Below, in pieces: positions 8,672 through 16,759 of a DNA stretch of 64,000 bases (positions are counted from its first letter, which is position 1; each line of letters starts with the position of its first letter). The notes below the pieces were generated by a model. That model searched no databases and was not told the origin of the DNA. It saw only the letters and a list, made by a program, of their open reading frames with translations. The DNA is from a candidate division Hyd24-12 bacterium UBA6080. GTDB lineage: Bacteria; Fermentibacterota; Fermentibacteria; Fermentibacterales; JCC-6. Made by a program: the position numbers and the translations under genes. The stretch spans positions 1-64,000 of the forward strand of contig DIXM01000002.1 in the NCBI GenBank assembly GCA_002436025.1, read 5' to 3'.

Positions 8672-9747
8672 AACGCCTCCCTGGAATGGTTGACGGACAG
8701 ACTTCTCCCGTCGGTGCGCAGGAAGATATTCCCGAGGATGTCGGTGCGCAACACCGAGGCTCCGGTCGAAGCCCAGTCCGCGACCACAGCGGGGTGGGGG
8801 TGTCCGAACGGGTTGTCCCGGCCAACGCAGAAGACCGCCATCATGGGGGCGATCCTTCTGGACCACGGGGGGAAGAGCGATGAGCGGCTGCCATGGTGGG
8901 GAACCTTGAGGACCGTGACAGGGAACGACTCAAGGGTCATCCTGCGAATGGTCTCCTCCTCGATGTCGCCGGTGATGAGCATGGTGAAATTCCCCGTCTT
9001 CACCAGGAAGACCGCAGAGGCCTCGTTCACCGAAAGGCTCCGTTCAAGGTGGACCACTTCTATCGAGACATCCTGCCCGAGGCTTATTGTGCGGCCCTCC
9101 TCGATCATCTCGTAGGCGCAGCCTTCCTGCAGGGCCGTTTCCAGAAGGTGCTCGTAGACCGGCGAGGGATGGTCGATCCCGGGGTCGAGTAGAATCCCTG
9201 CCTTGAATGTTGCAAGGACATCGGCCAGACCGCCGATATGGTCGGCGTGGGGGTGCGTGAACATCACCGCGTCGATGCTGTCCACTCCCGCCTCCCGCAG
9301 GCGCTGCACCACGGGAGCCCTGATGCCGGGATCACCGGGAGGGCCGCCGTCGATGAGAAGCCTCTGCCCCCGTGACTCGAGCAGGATGGCGTCGCCGTTG
9401 CCAACGTCCAGAAAGACCACCGTGAGAACCGTGTCCCCCGGCTCTCCCTGAACAAGCAGATGGTCGGTCCCCGTTTCGGTTGTCACTGGCGTTACCGTCA
9501 CGAAGGAAGCCACGCTCTCGAGCGTTACCGGACCGATGCCCGGAACGTAGGCCAGCTCATCCACGCTGAGGAATGGTGAAACGGTTTCCCGGTAGTTGAT
9601 TATGGCCGCAGCCCTGGAACTTCCCAGTCCAGGGATCGACGCGAGACGGGAGCTGTCAGCGCTGTTGAGGTCAGCCGGAGGGGGATCGAACAGCGAAGTA
9701 ACAAGTAATAGAGCGTATAGCAGACCCACTGCCCTTGACACCTCCAC
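8668..9747 (-). CDS. Exported helix-hairpin-helix / ComEC-like metallo-beta-lactamase fusion
   Basis: A protein of up to 359 residues. A hydrophobic leader (VGLLYALLLVTSLF) is followed by a ComEA-like double helix-hairpin-helix at residues 25-85 (IPGLGSSRAAAIINYRE, YVPGIGPVTLESV). Residues 105-350 form a metallo-beta-lactamase domain of the ComEC C-terminal type: FLDVGNGDAILLES, the zinc motif HPHADHIGG, GDIEEE and VPHHGSRSS. ComEA binds incoming DNA, and the ComEC MBL domain is thought to degrade one strand; here both modules sit on one exported chain without the ComEC channel. GTG at 9747 opens the frame; GTG at 9729 is an alternative closer to the hydrophobic core. It overlaps the sugar permease gene downstream. 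Confidence 0.85.
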   Translation of the reverse strand: MEVSRAVGLLYALLLVTSLFDPPPADLNSADSSRLASIPGLGSSRAAAIINYRETVSPFLSVDELAYVPGIGPVTLESVASFVTVTPVTTETGTDHLLVQGEPGDTVLTVVFLDVGNGDAILLESRGQRLLIDGGPPGDPGIRAPVVQRLREAGVDSIDAVMFTHPHADHIGGLADVLATFKAGILLDPGIDHPSPVYEHLLETALQEGCAYEMIEEGRTISLGQDVSIEVVHLERSLSVNEASAVFLVKTGNFTMLITGDIEEETIRRMTLESFPVTVLKVPHHGSRSSLFPPWSRRIAPMMAVFCVGRDNPFGHPHPAVVADWASTGASVLRTDILGNIFLRTDGRSLSVNHSREAF

Positions 9748-9791
9748 GGCATTCAGTGAAGATACAATACTGCAGTTGAAAGGAGGTTTCC

Positions 9792-10235
9792 ATGAGAAGC
9801 CTTTTTGTATCTCTGGCTGTGTGTTGCGCAGTTGTTTCCGCAGGTGATCTGCGCCTTGAGAACAGCCGTTACGAAACCGTTGCCTATATCCGCGAGGATG
9901 GCAGAATAGAGGACTCGTCGTTCCAGCTGCTCGGTTACATCAGAGTCGAGACCGAGGAGGAGGAACCAGGCCTCAGGATCGAAGCCGGCGATTTCAGTGT
10001 GCTCGGTTACATCCGTGAGAACGAGGTCCAGAGCCCGGATCTCCGCAAGCTGTTCGACATCACCGACGACGGCCGCATCCGCGACAGCCGCCTCCGCAAC
10101 ACCGGCTCCATCCGCGAGGACGGCACGGTCGAGGGAAGCGACTTCAGGGTTATCCTCTACACCGACGGCACCCATGATGACCTTCGCCTCCGGATCATGG
10201 CCTACCTGGTGTTCTTCAGCACTCTTCTGGAATAG
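9792..10235 (+). CDS. Secreted 5-fold beta-flower-like repeat protein
   Basis: A 147-residue protein with a signal peptide (MRSLFVSLAVCCAVVSAG) and strong AGGAGG. The body is a run of short repeats of about 18-25 residues, such as YIREDGRIEDSSF, GYIRENEVQSPDL, ITDDGRIRDSRLRNTG and SIREDGTVEGSDFR. This pattern is that of the 5-fold beta-flower family known from Bacteroidetes structures, whose role is unknown. It stands alone between the HhH-MBL gene (divergent) and lexA. A TACAAT at 9763 could be its -10, but the nearest TTGACA is 22 bases away, too far to be convincing. Confidence 0.75.
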   Translation: MRSLFVSLAVCCAVVSAGDLRLENSRYETVAYIREDGRIEDSSFQLLGYIRVETEEEEPGLRIEAGDFSVLGYIRENEVQSPDLRKLFDITDDGRIRDSRLRNTGSIREDGTVEGSDFRVILYTDGTHDDLRLRIMAYLVFFSTLLE

Positions 10236-10249
10236 CCTTCTCTGAAGCA

Positions 10250-10280
10250 TTGACAGTCGGCCCTTTACGGGGCATATACT
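10250..10280 (+). promoter_or_regulatory. Probable lexA promoter
   Basis: TTGACA (perfect) and TATACT separated by 19 bases, a long but tolerable spacer, ending 26 bases before the lexA start. The SOS box follows immediately. Confidence 0.55.
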
Positions 10281-10292
10281 GAACAAATGTTT
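10281..10292. promoter_or_regulatory. Candidate LexA (SOS) box, Gram-positive type
   Basis: GAAC-AAAT-GTTT lies directly after the -10 and 14 bases before lexA. It differs by one base from GAAC-N4-GTTC, the LexA operator of Bacillus and actinobacteria, and is unlike the E. coli CTGT-N8-ACAG box. Its place fits autorepression. Confidence 0.65.
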
Positions 10293-10306
10293 CATGGGGG
10301 TTTATC

Positions 10307-10936
10307 ATGACCGATCTGACGATCCGGCAAAAGCAGTTCCTCGATTTCATTACCGGTTTCGTGGGCAGGGCGGGTTATCCGCCTTCGATCCGCGAGATGC
10401 AGCAGCACTTCCGCCTTAAGAGCACCAAGGGTGTGAAAGACCACGTGGACAGGCTCGTCGAAAAGGGTTACCTCCAACGCGAGAACGGGTCGGCCCGTGC
10501 GCTCCGCCTCATTTCCAGGGCCGGCGACGGCAGACGGGTGTCCGACTCACGGGCCCCCATCGTTGGCAGCGTGGCCGCCGGGCTTCCCATCCTGGCACAG
10601 GAGAACATACAGGGCAGTCTCCCCCTTCCCGACCGCTACGCGGGCCGCGAGGGCATGTTCTGGCTCCGTGTCCGGGGAGACAGCATGACCGGCGATGGCA
10701 TCCTTCACGGCGACCTTGTCCTCGTTCTTCCACAGCCTTTCGTCGAGCAGAACCAGATCGCCGTTGTCATGGTTGACTGCGACGCAACGGTGAAACGCTT
10801 CCGTCGCGAAGGGAACGTCGTCAAACTCATCCCCGGCAACCCTGACTACCCCGTCATGGAGTACCGCGGCGAAGACGGCGAGGTCTCCGTAGTGGGCAGG
10901 GTGGTGGCGTTGTACCGGGAGTTCGAGGGTTCCTGA
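10307..10936 (+). CDS. lexA: LexA repressor
   Basis: A 209-residue protein of normal LexA length. The N-terminal winged helix spans residues 1-70 (YPPSIREMQQHF, then KDHVDRLVEKGYLQR). The self-cleavage site is the Ala-Gly pair in SVAAGLPI near residue 89. The S24 peptidase domain holds the catalytic serine in GDSMTGDGI and the general-base lysine in ATVKRF. RecA-stimulated self-cleavage would derepress SOS genes. A promoter and a candidate SOS box lie just upstream, supporting autoregulation. GGGGG precedes the ATG. The HAD phosphatase gene follows within 12 bases. Confidence 0.97.
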   Translation: MTDLTIRQKQFLDFITGFVGRAGYPPSIREMQQHFRLKSTKGVKDHVDRLVEKGYLQRENGSARALRLISRAGDGRRVSDSRAPIVGSVAAGLPILAQENIQGSLPLPDRYAGREGMFWLRVRGDSMTGDGILHGDLVLVLPQPFVEQNQIAVVMVDCDATVKRFRREGNVVKLIPGNPDYPVMEYRGEDGEVSVVGRVVALYREFEGS

Positions 10937-10947
10937 GCCCCGAAACC

Positions 10948-11769
10948 TTGAAAACCCTCTTCGCAACCGATTTCGACGGAACGCTTTTCCGGTCTGACCG
11001 CACCCTGTGCGGCGCCGACCTCGAAGCGCTCTCCCAGCTCAGGGCCAGGGGCGTCGTGACCGTTCTCGCCACGGGAAGAAGCCCCTTTTCGCTCCAGCGG
11101 GCCGTTGGTGGCGTACCCCTCCCCTTCGACTGGAGGATCCACTCGTCAGGGGCAGGCATGATCAGCGCCAATGGCGAGGTCGTGGTGAATCCGGGGCTCT
11201 CAAAAGCCGATGTCCTTGGCATCAGGATGTTCCTGGAGGACCGGAGTCTTGATTACTCCGTCCAGGGGCCCTTTCCCGAAAGCCACCTGCTGTATCACGG
11301 CAACATCAGCCCGCACCCCGATCACACGAGGCGCCGTGAGTTCTACCGGGGCCATGTCTGCCATGTCGATGAACTCGCCGGTCCTGCATCACAGTTCGTG
11401 GTCTACATCGAAGCCGGAAGGGCCGCCGATGCCGAAGCTGAGATACTTGAAGCTTTGGGTCCTGCTTTTCAGGTAATCAGGACCACATCCCCCCTTGACC
11501 ACAGCACACTGTGGATCGAGATATTCCCCCGGGGCGTTCACAAGGGGGCGGCCATGCTGGCCCTGGCCGGGCGCCTCGGAATTCCCCGCAGCGGAACCGC
11601 CGCGCTGGGGAACGACTGGAACGACAAGCTCCTGCTCGAGTGCGCCGGCACGGCCTTTGTCGTAGATGACGCCCCCGAGGGGATCGCTCCCGGAGCGATC
11701 CGTGTTCCCGGATCTGATCATCAGGCCGTCAGGCACGCAGCAGTACTCTGGATGGAAATGACACGATGA
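10948..11769 (+). CDS. Cof-type HAD-superfamily phosphatase
   Basis: A 273-residue cytoplasmic hydrolase. The frame opens with TTG at 10948, 12 bases after lexA, with only a weak ribosome site. HAD motif I is DFDGTLFRSD (nucleophile and acid/base aspartates, residues 8 and 10), motif II is VLATGRS, and motif IV is LGNDWNDKLLLE with the magnesium-binding aspartates. The residues between form the type IIB cap. Such enzymes dephosphorylate sugar phosphates, FMN, PLP or similar small molecules; the substrate cannot be read from sequence. It overlaps the metallophosphoesterase gene as ATGA. Confidence 0.88.
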   Translation: MKTLFATDFDGTLFRSDRTLCGADLEALSQLRARGVVTVLATGRSPFSLQRAVGGVPLPFDWRIHSSGAGMISANGEVVVNPGLSKADVLGIRMFLEDRSLDYSVQGPFPESHLLYHGNISPHPDHTRRREFYRGHVCHVDELAGPASQFVVYIEAGRAADAEAEILEALGPAFQVIRTTSPLDHSTLWIEIFPRGVHKGAAMLALAGRLGIPRSGTAALGNDWNDKLLLECAGTAFVVDDAPEGIAPGAIRVPGSDHQAVRHAAVLWMEMTR

Positions 11770-12479
11770 GGATCTTTGCCATCAGCGACCTTCACCTGGG
11801 GCTTTCCATGAACAAGACCATGGACATGTTCGGCAGCGAGTGGGTGGACCATCCCGCCAAGATCAGGTCCGCCTGGGAGAGGCTCGTGACTTCGGAAGAC
11901 ATCGTTCTCGTTCCCGGAGACATCTCCTGGGGGATGAACCTGGAGCAATCCGAAGCCGACCTGGCCTTCCTGCAGAGGCTTCCCGGCTCCAAGTTCATCT
12001 GCAAGGGCAATCACGACTATTGGTGGCAGTCGCCCTCCAGGGTCCGCGGCATACTTGGGCAGGGCATCACTCCCCTTCAGAACACCGCTCTGGACATGGG
12101 CGGTTTCGTGCTTGCAACATCCCGGGGCTGGTCAACACCCCAGTGGGACGGCTACGTTCCTGAGACCGACGACAAAGTCTACAAGAGGGAACTTCAGCGC
12201 ATGGATCTGGCGCTTTCAGCAGCGGCGTCATTTTCGGGGAAACCCGTCGTTTACATGATGCACTACCCGCCGGTCGTCGACGGCGGCCCCACCGCATTCG
12301 CCCTGAAGCTCGCGAGCGCGGGGGTCAGGGTCTGCGTTTACGGCCACCTGCACAGGGAAGGCAGGTGGAGTCCCACTGTGAACACGGTCGTGGGTGACAC
12401 AATATTCCGGCTCGTGAGTTCGGACTACCTGGATTTCACACCGCTGGACATCACGGAAGAGGTGCTGGGTTGCTTCTGA
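11766..12479 (+). CDS. Calcineurin-like metallophosphoesterase
   Basis: A 237-residue protein with the complete binuclear metal signature: ISDLHLG (residues 5-11), VPGDISWGM, CKGNHDYWW, MMHYPP and YGHLHREGR. The spacing matches the subfamily of stand-alone bacterial phosphoesterases whose substrate is not established. It is coupled to the preceding HAD gene by ATGA and overlaps the ABC-F gene at its 3' end, so the four genes lexA to ABC-F may be co-transcribed. Confidence 0.88.
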   Translation: MRIFAISDLHLGLSMNKTMDMFGSEWVDHPAKIRSAWERLVTSEDIVLVPGDISWGMNLEQSEADLAFLQRLPGSKFICKGNHDYWWQSPSRVRGILGQGITPLQNTALDMGGFVLATSRGWSTPQWDGYVPETDDKVYKRELQRMDLALSAAASFSGKPVVYMMHYPPVVDGGPTAFALKLASAGVRVCVYGHLHREGRWSPTVNTVVGDTIFRLVSSDYLDFTPLDITEEVLGCF

Positions 12480-14395
12480 GCGTTTCGGGTCTTACTCTCG
12501 AGTTCGGCGCCGATCTCATCTTCGAGGGTATCAATTTTACGGTCGACCGTGGCGACAGGGTTGCTCTGGTCGGCGTGAACGGCGCCGGAAAGACGTCATT
12601 GCTCCGGATCATGACCGGCGAGATCGAGCCGTCACGGGGAACCGTAACACGGGCCGGAGGCATTCGGGTCGGGTACCTTCCCCAACAGCTCGGTGAGTTC
12701 CCCGAGGGTCCCCTGCTCGACGCTGTGTGCGGTTGCGCCGGCGAGGCCGTGAACGCCCTTCAACGACAGAAGGAGATACTACACAACCTTTCCTCCTCCC
12801 ACAGCGGTAACGACAGCCTGATGAACGAGCTTGCAAGGGTGCAGGACTGCATCGATTCCACAGGGGCGTACAACCTTCATACACGGGCCGAGGTCGTGCT
12901 GGCTGGTCTGGGGTTCACCAGGGAAGACCTTCAGAAGCCAATGAAGGAATTCAGCGGGGGCTGGAAAATGAGGGCCATGCTTGGGGCGCTGATACTCGAA
13001 GACCCCGACCTGCTGCTTCTAGACGAGCCCACGAACCATCTCGACCTCGACGCCAGGATCTGGCTCGAAGAGTTCCTCGGCCGGTTCAAGGGAGCGGTCT
13101 GGCTGATCTCGCACGACCCCGGCTTCCTCGACCGAACCGTTCGCGCAGTGTACGAGCTCGAGTTCGGCGCCCTGACGGTCTGGGGCGGCAACTGGAGCTT
13201 CTACGAGAAGCGGAAGCTCGAGGACATCCAGCATCGCGAGAACGAGGCAAAAAAGATAGCGGACCAGCGGGAACGCATGGAGCGCTTTGTAAAGAAGTTT
13301 CAGGCCACTGAGAGCAAGCGGTTCCAGGTGAGAAGCCGGATCAAGATGCTGGAGAAGCTCGAAACCATTGAGACCTACCGCAGTCCCGGCAGGATGCGCA
13401 TAAGGCTTCCCGAAACCCCCCGCAGCGGTCACAAGGTCCTTTCACTCACGGGAATCACAAAGGTGTACGATCACACAATCTTCGAGGGGGTCGACCTCGA
13501 GATCGAAGCACGCCAGAGGATAGGAGTCGTGGGCAGGAACGGCGGAGGCAAGTCCACACTTTCCCGAATACTTGCCGGTGTCGAGGCCCCCAGCGAAGGC
13601 ACCGTCAAAACCGGGGCGAACGTGCATGTGGGATACTACTCACAGGAGGTCGACCTTGCCCTCGACCCGTCCCGCACCGTTCTCCAGCAGCTTTCAGACG
13701 TGTCACCCGAGCGCAGTGAGAAGGAACTCCGGTCATTCCTCGGGGGTTTCCTTTTTACGGGCGACGACGTCGAAAAACCCACGGGGGTCCTCTCCGGGGG
13801 CGAGAAGAGCAGGGTGGCCCTGGCAAGGGTAATGCTGCTTCCCACGAACCTTCTCATCCTCGATGAACCCACGAACCACCTCGACATCTTCAGCAGAAAG
13901 GTCCTGGCGGAAGTGCTGGACGGTTACCAGGGCACCCTGATCCTCATCAGCCACGACGAGAACCTTCTGAGAACACTTGTCCAGCAGATACTGGTCGTGG
14001 AGGGGGGAAAGGTGAAACCCTTCACCGGCGGGTTCGACGACTTCGTGGAGAAACGGAGGAGCCGCGCCTCTGAAAGCCTTTCCACTGGCAAACCCAAAGC
14101 ACCTGCGCAGTCCAGGGTGAGCGACCGTGACAGGAAGAGAAGGGAAGCCCAGGAGAGGAACAAGCTGTTCGAGAAGCGCAACAAGGTCGACCAGCGTGTG
14201 AAAAGGATCGAGAAGGCCATGATCCCCCTCGAGAAAAGGAAGACCGAGATAGAAGCCCTTCTTGCTTCCCCGGATATTGGGGGAGGGTCGGCCCGTATCG
14301 TCGAGCTTCAGAAGGAGCACGCCTTCATCACAAAAGAGATGCTGCATCTCGAAGAGCAGTGGCTCGAAGCAGTCGAGCGCGAGCCCTCTGTCTAA
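12470..14395 (+). CDS. ABC-F family ATPase (Uup/EttA-like)
   Basis: A 641-residue soluble protein with two nucleotide-binding domains and no membrane segment. Walker A motifs are GVNGAGKTS (about residue 36) and GRNGGGKST (about 352); signatures are FSGGWKMR and LSGGEKSR; Walker B motifs are LLLLDEPTNHLDL and LLILDEPTNHLDI. A charged linker helix joins the domains, and residues 530-640 form a basic coiled coil as in Uup and related proteins. ABC-F proteins act on the ribosome, helping with stalled or difficult translation; the exact subgroup is not certain. Starts with TTG, overlapping the upstream gene by 10 bases. Confidence 0.9.
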   Translation: MLLSVSGLTLEFGADLIFEGINFTVDRGDRVALVGVNGAGKTSLLRIMTGEIEPSRGTVTRAGGIRVGYLPQQLGEFPEGPLLDAVCGCAGEAVNALQRQKEILHNLSSSHSGNDSLMNELARVQDCIDSTGAYNLHTRAEVVLAGLGFTREDLQKPMKEFSGGWKMRAMLGALILEDPDLLLLDEPTNHLDLDARIWLEEFLGRFKGAVWLISHDPGFLDRTVRAVYELEFGALTVWGGNWSFYEKRKLEDIQHRENEAKKIADQRERMERFVKKFQATESKRFQVRSRIKMLEKLETIETYRSPGRMRIRLPETPRSGHKVLSLTGITKVYDHTIFEGVDLEIEARQRIGVVGRNGGGKSTLSRILAGVEAPSEGTVKTGANVHVGYYSQEVDLALDPSRTVLQQLSDVSPERSEKELRSFLGGFLFTGDDVEKPTGVLSGGEKSRVALARVMLLPTNLLILDEPTNHLDIFSRKVLAEVLDGYQGTLILISHDENLLRTLVQQILVVEGGKVKPFTGGFDDFVEKRRSRASESLSTGKPKAPAQSRVSDRDRKRREAQERNKLFEKRNKVDQRVKRIEKAMIPLEKRKTEIEALLASPDIGGGSARIVELQKEHAFITKEMLHLEEQWLEAVEREPSV

Positions 14396-15597
14396 AGAAG
14401 CCCCAGAGCCTCCGCCATGCAGGTGGCAACGGTCCTGAAAGAAAGCGGAGCAACCGTCCGGCCCAGCCTCAGTGACGCCCGCAGGGCGCTGTTCGAAAGC
14501 AGCTCGGGCTCGGGCGCCGTGAAGGCGACCGGTCCGATGACTTCCCTGATGGCATCAAGGGCCTCTTCAGGGCTTTCCCACGGCGCGTTCTCGAAATAGA
14601 GCGTTATCCTTCCGTCCTCACCGGAAGCGCCGGTGATGCCCACACCGTTCCCGTACTCAACAAGAACCATCCTTGAGACAAGTCTTTCCAGGACCGCTGC
14701 GGTCTGTTCGGCATCTTCCCGGTTTTCGATTAGGCCTGGCATGTCCACCCTCATGGCGGTGGGCGGTGGATTCCAGGGGTACGGTGCAGAAATGCTTTCC
14801 GGAGCGGGGACGACCACGGTGCTGCGCAGGGGAGGGCCGGGAGACGGGATGAAAGTCCAAGGCGAGAACGACGCGCCGCCCGTGCCCCGAATCCATACGA
14901 TGGACGCCTCCGAGGTCGGCGCCAGCGGTGCCGCGAGGCTGTCAGCCGAGGCAAGCAGGCCACCGAACCCGGAGGCCCAGATCGAATCGTAGGGATGGGG
15001 TTCGTACAGAAGATTGTCCAGCTCACCCGGTGAACCCTGGAAAGCGAAGGCGAGAAGACAGGGAACACCGCCCCAGTCGGAGGGGATGACCTCGAGGCCC
15101 GTTCCCCGCCAGCCGGCGCCCACGAACCGGGGATCATGGATGCCGGTGCTCATCAGAACATTGTTGGCCACGGGTGCCGAGACTATGACCGTGTCCGCCT
15201 CTCCCGAGAGGAGTGCGCTGAACCTGAGGGGCGGGAGGGTCCCGTCGGGCCGGAAAGGGTACGAAAGCACACAGGGTTGGGCGCTCTCGCGCCATGCAAG
15301 ACCGAGAAGCCTGGCCCATCCCGAAGTGTCGGGCATCACAGCGCCCTGGACCAGAACTGCTGCTGCTGCGTTCAGGGTTCCGCCCGTTCCCGAAGGACCC
15401 ATGAGGATGTAGCCGCTCCACCCGGAGAGCGTTACCTGGTAACCCGTGACATCCCTGGTCCACATCTCTTCCAGAAGCCTCTCGCCCAGCCCTTCCCATG
15501 GCCTCTGGGGGATGCCCGGAAGCATCACGACACACCCCTCCAGGGAAGCAGGGTCAGGGGGTCCGGCAAGTGCAAGCAGGCAGAAAAATGGGTTCAA
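14392..15597 (-). CDS. Exported protein of unknown function
   Basis: A 401-residue protein starting with TTG at 15597, with GGGAGG eight bases upstream. A short hydrophobic leader (MNPFFCLLALAGPPDP) suggests export. The body is rich in G, P and A with segments such as GWSGYILMGPSGTGG and GGLLASADSLAAPLAP. The C-terminal 120 residues (VLVEYGNGVGITGASGEDG, then ENAPWESPEEALDAIREV) faintly recall the non-catalytic halves of M16-type proteins, but no zinc motif exists, so I do not assign it. It converges on the ABC-F gene with a 4-base tail overlap. Confidence 0.6.
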   Translation of the reverse strand: MNPFFCLLALAGPPDPASLEGCVVMLPGIPQRPWEGLGERLLEEMWTRDVTGYQVTLSGWSGYILMGPSGTGGTLNAAAAVLVQGAVMPDTSGWARLLGLAWRESAQPCVLSYPFRPDGTLPPLRFSALLSGEADTVIVSAPVANNVLMSTGIHDPRFVGAGWRGTGLEVIPSDWGGVPCLLAFAFQGSPGELDNLLYEPHPYDSIWASGFGGLLASADSLAAPLAPTSEASIVWIRGTGGASFSPWTFIPSPGPPLRSTVVVPAPESISAPYPWNPPPTAMRVDMPGLIENREDAEQTAAVLERLVSRMVLVEYGNGVGITGASGEDGRITLYFENAPWESPEEALDAIREVIGPVAFTAPEPELLSNSALRASLRLGRTVAPLSFRTVATCMAEALGLL

Positions 15598-15631
15598 TTC
15601 TCGGTCCTCCCGGTTGTTGAACGATCAAGCC

Positions 15632-15660
15632 TTGACCCGAAGGCCGCGTTTAGAGATAAT
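15632..15660 (+). promoter_or_regulatory. Sigma70-type promoter of tRNA-Ser
   Basis: TTGACC and GATAAT with a 17-base spacer, ending 13 bases before the tRNA. Confidence 0.75.
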
Positions 15661-15673
15661 TCGCCCCTGATGC

Positions 15674-15768
<95 letters not shown>

Positions 15769-15902
15769 CCCACATTCACATTTCGGGGACACAATACTTG
15801 ACTCCGGTTCAAATCCGTTCACTGACGGCGCAGCCTCTCGCAAACAGTGCGCCGCAACCTGCCGCGTGGTGAATCCCGCATCCGACACACGCAACACCCT
15901 GA

Positions 15903-16382
15903 TCAGCCCGCCGACTCGGTGAGCCGTGAGATGAACATGTCCGGCTCGTCCGGAGTGACAACGAATGTCTTTCCGCCGGTCTTCACGACCACCCCGAACT
16001 TCCAGTCCGTGGCGTACACCGTAAAGGACCCGAGCCTTTTGCTTCTGAATGAGCCGTAGTACCCGAACAGCCCGCCGTTCCCCGCCACTTTCACGGCACC
16101 CTTCCCCGCCTCGGGGTCGCGGGTTACGGAAAGGTCCTGCCCGAGCTGTATCGATTTTGAGAAGAACGGTCGCTGGATCAACAGGGTTCCGTGCTCGATC
16201 GAATAGCCCCTCACAGAGAAGCCCCATGAGATGAGGAGCACCACTGGCAACAGGGCCATGACGTACGGGGGGAACTCTTTGAAGCTGAAAAAGAGAAAGA
16301 CGAAAAAAACCGTCATCACGAAAACAAGAGCGGTCACTACACGGCAGGACGTGTCGCAAGGGGCTGTGGAGAATTCATCCAC
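15903..16382 (-). CDS. Membrane protein with bacterial PH-like domain
   Basis: A 159-residue protein starting with GTG at 16382, preceded by GAGGAG. Two hydrophobic helices (about residues 15-32 and 36-53) are followed by a domain with GNGGLFGYYGSFRSKRLG, FTVYATDWKFGVVV and TPDEPDMFI. This arrangement fits the bacterial pleckstrin-homology family bPH_5, whose role is unknown. It follows the cupin gene by 12 bases, so the two probably form an operon. Confidence 0.7.
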   Translation of the reverse strand: MDEFSTAPCDTSCRVVTALVFVMTVFFVFLFFSFKEFPPYVMALLPVVLLISWGFSVRGYSIEHGTLLIQRPFFSKSIQLGQDLSVTRDPEAGKGAVKVAGNGGLFGYYGSFRSKRLGSFTVYATDWKFGVVVKTGGKTFVVTPDEPDMFISRLTESAG

Positions 16383-16394
16383 CCGGGGCTCCTC

Positions 16395-16664
16395 TCAGCC
16401 GAACGAATAGTGTTTGCGCACAGGGGAATGGATGTTCCAGGTGCAGCTCATGCCCTCGGGGAACACCACGAGGTCACCTTCCCCGAAGCTTGTATCCGAG
16501 CCGTCCGCCGTGGTGACCGTAACCCTGCCGGCAAGCAGGTAACAGGTCTCGCTCAGGTCGTATACCCAGGGGAAGGTCGAGACCTCCTTCTCCCAGACTG
16601 GCCACGAGCGAACCCCAAGAGCGTCCAGCTCCGCTTTCGAGGGTGTCTTCACACTGATCTTCAT
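16395..16664 (-). CDS. Small cupin (DUF861/EutQ-like)
   Basis: An 89-residue single cupin barrel beginning MKISVKTPSKAELDALG, with GGAGACTGA upstream. The family pattern is clear: WPVWEKEVSTFPWVYD, ETCYLLAGRVTVT, GEGDLVVFPEGMSCTWNI and VRKHYSF. The usual first-motif histidines are replaced, as in this subfamily. Substrate and metal are unknown. First gene of a two-gene operon with the PH-like protein. Confidence 0.85.
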   Translation of the reverse strand: MKISVKTPSKAELDALGVRSWPVWEKEVSTFPWVYDLSETCYLLAGRVTVTTADGSDTSFGEGDLVVFPEGMSCTWNIHSPVRKHYSFG

Positions 16665-16759
16665 TCAGTCTCCTTCCATGAGCCGCACCTTCGGAATATC
16701 GGCCTCCGGAGCCCCGGCGAAAAGGCTATATTTCGCCCTCAGGGAAAGGCGGTTTTTTA

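Noticed and set aside
7736..9115. 459-codon plus-strand frame opposite the permease and MBL genes
   Set aside because: Charge-rich shadow of the real minus-strand genes, with no domain or ribosome site.
9735..9768. TTGACA and TACAAT before the beta-flower gene as a promoter
   Set aside because: The 22-base spacer is too long.
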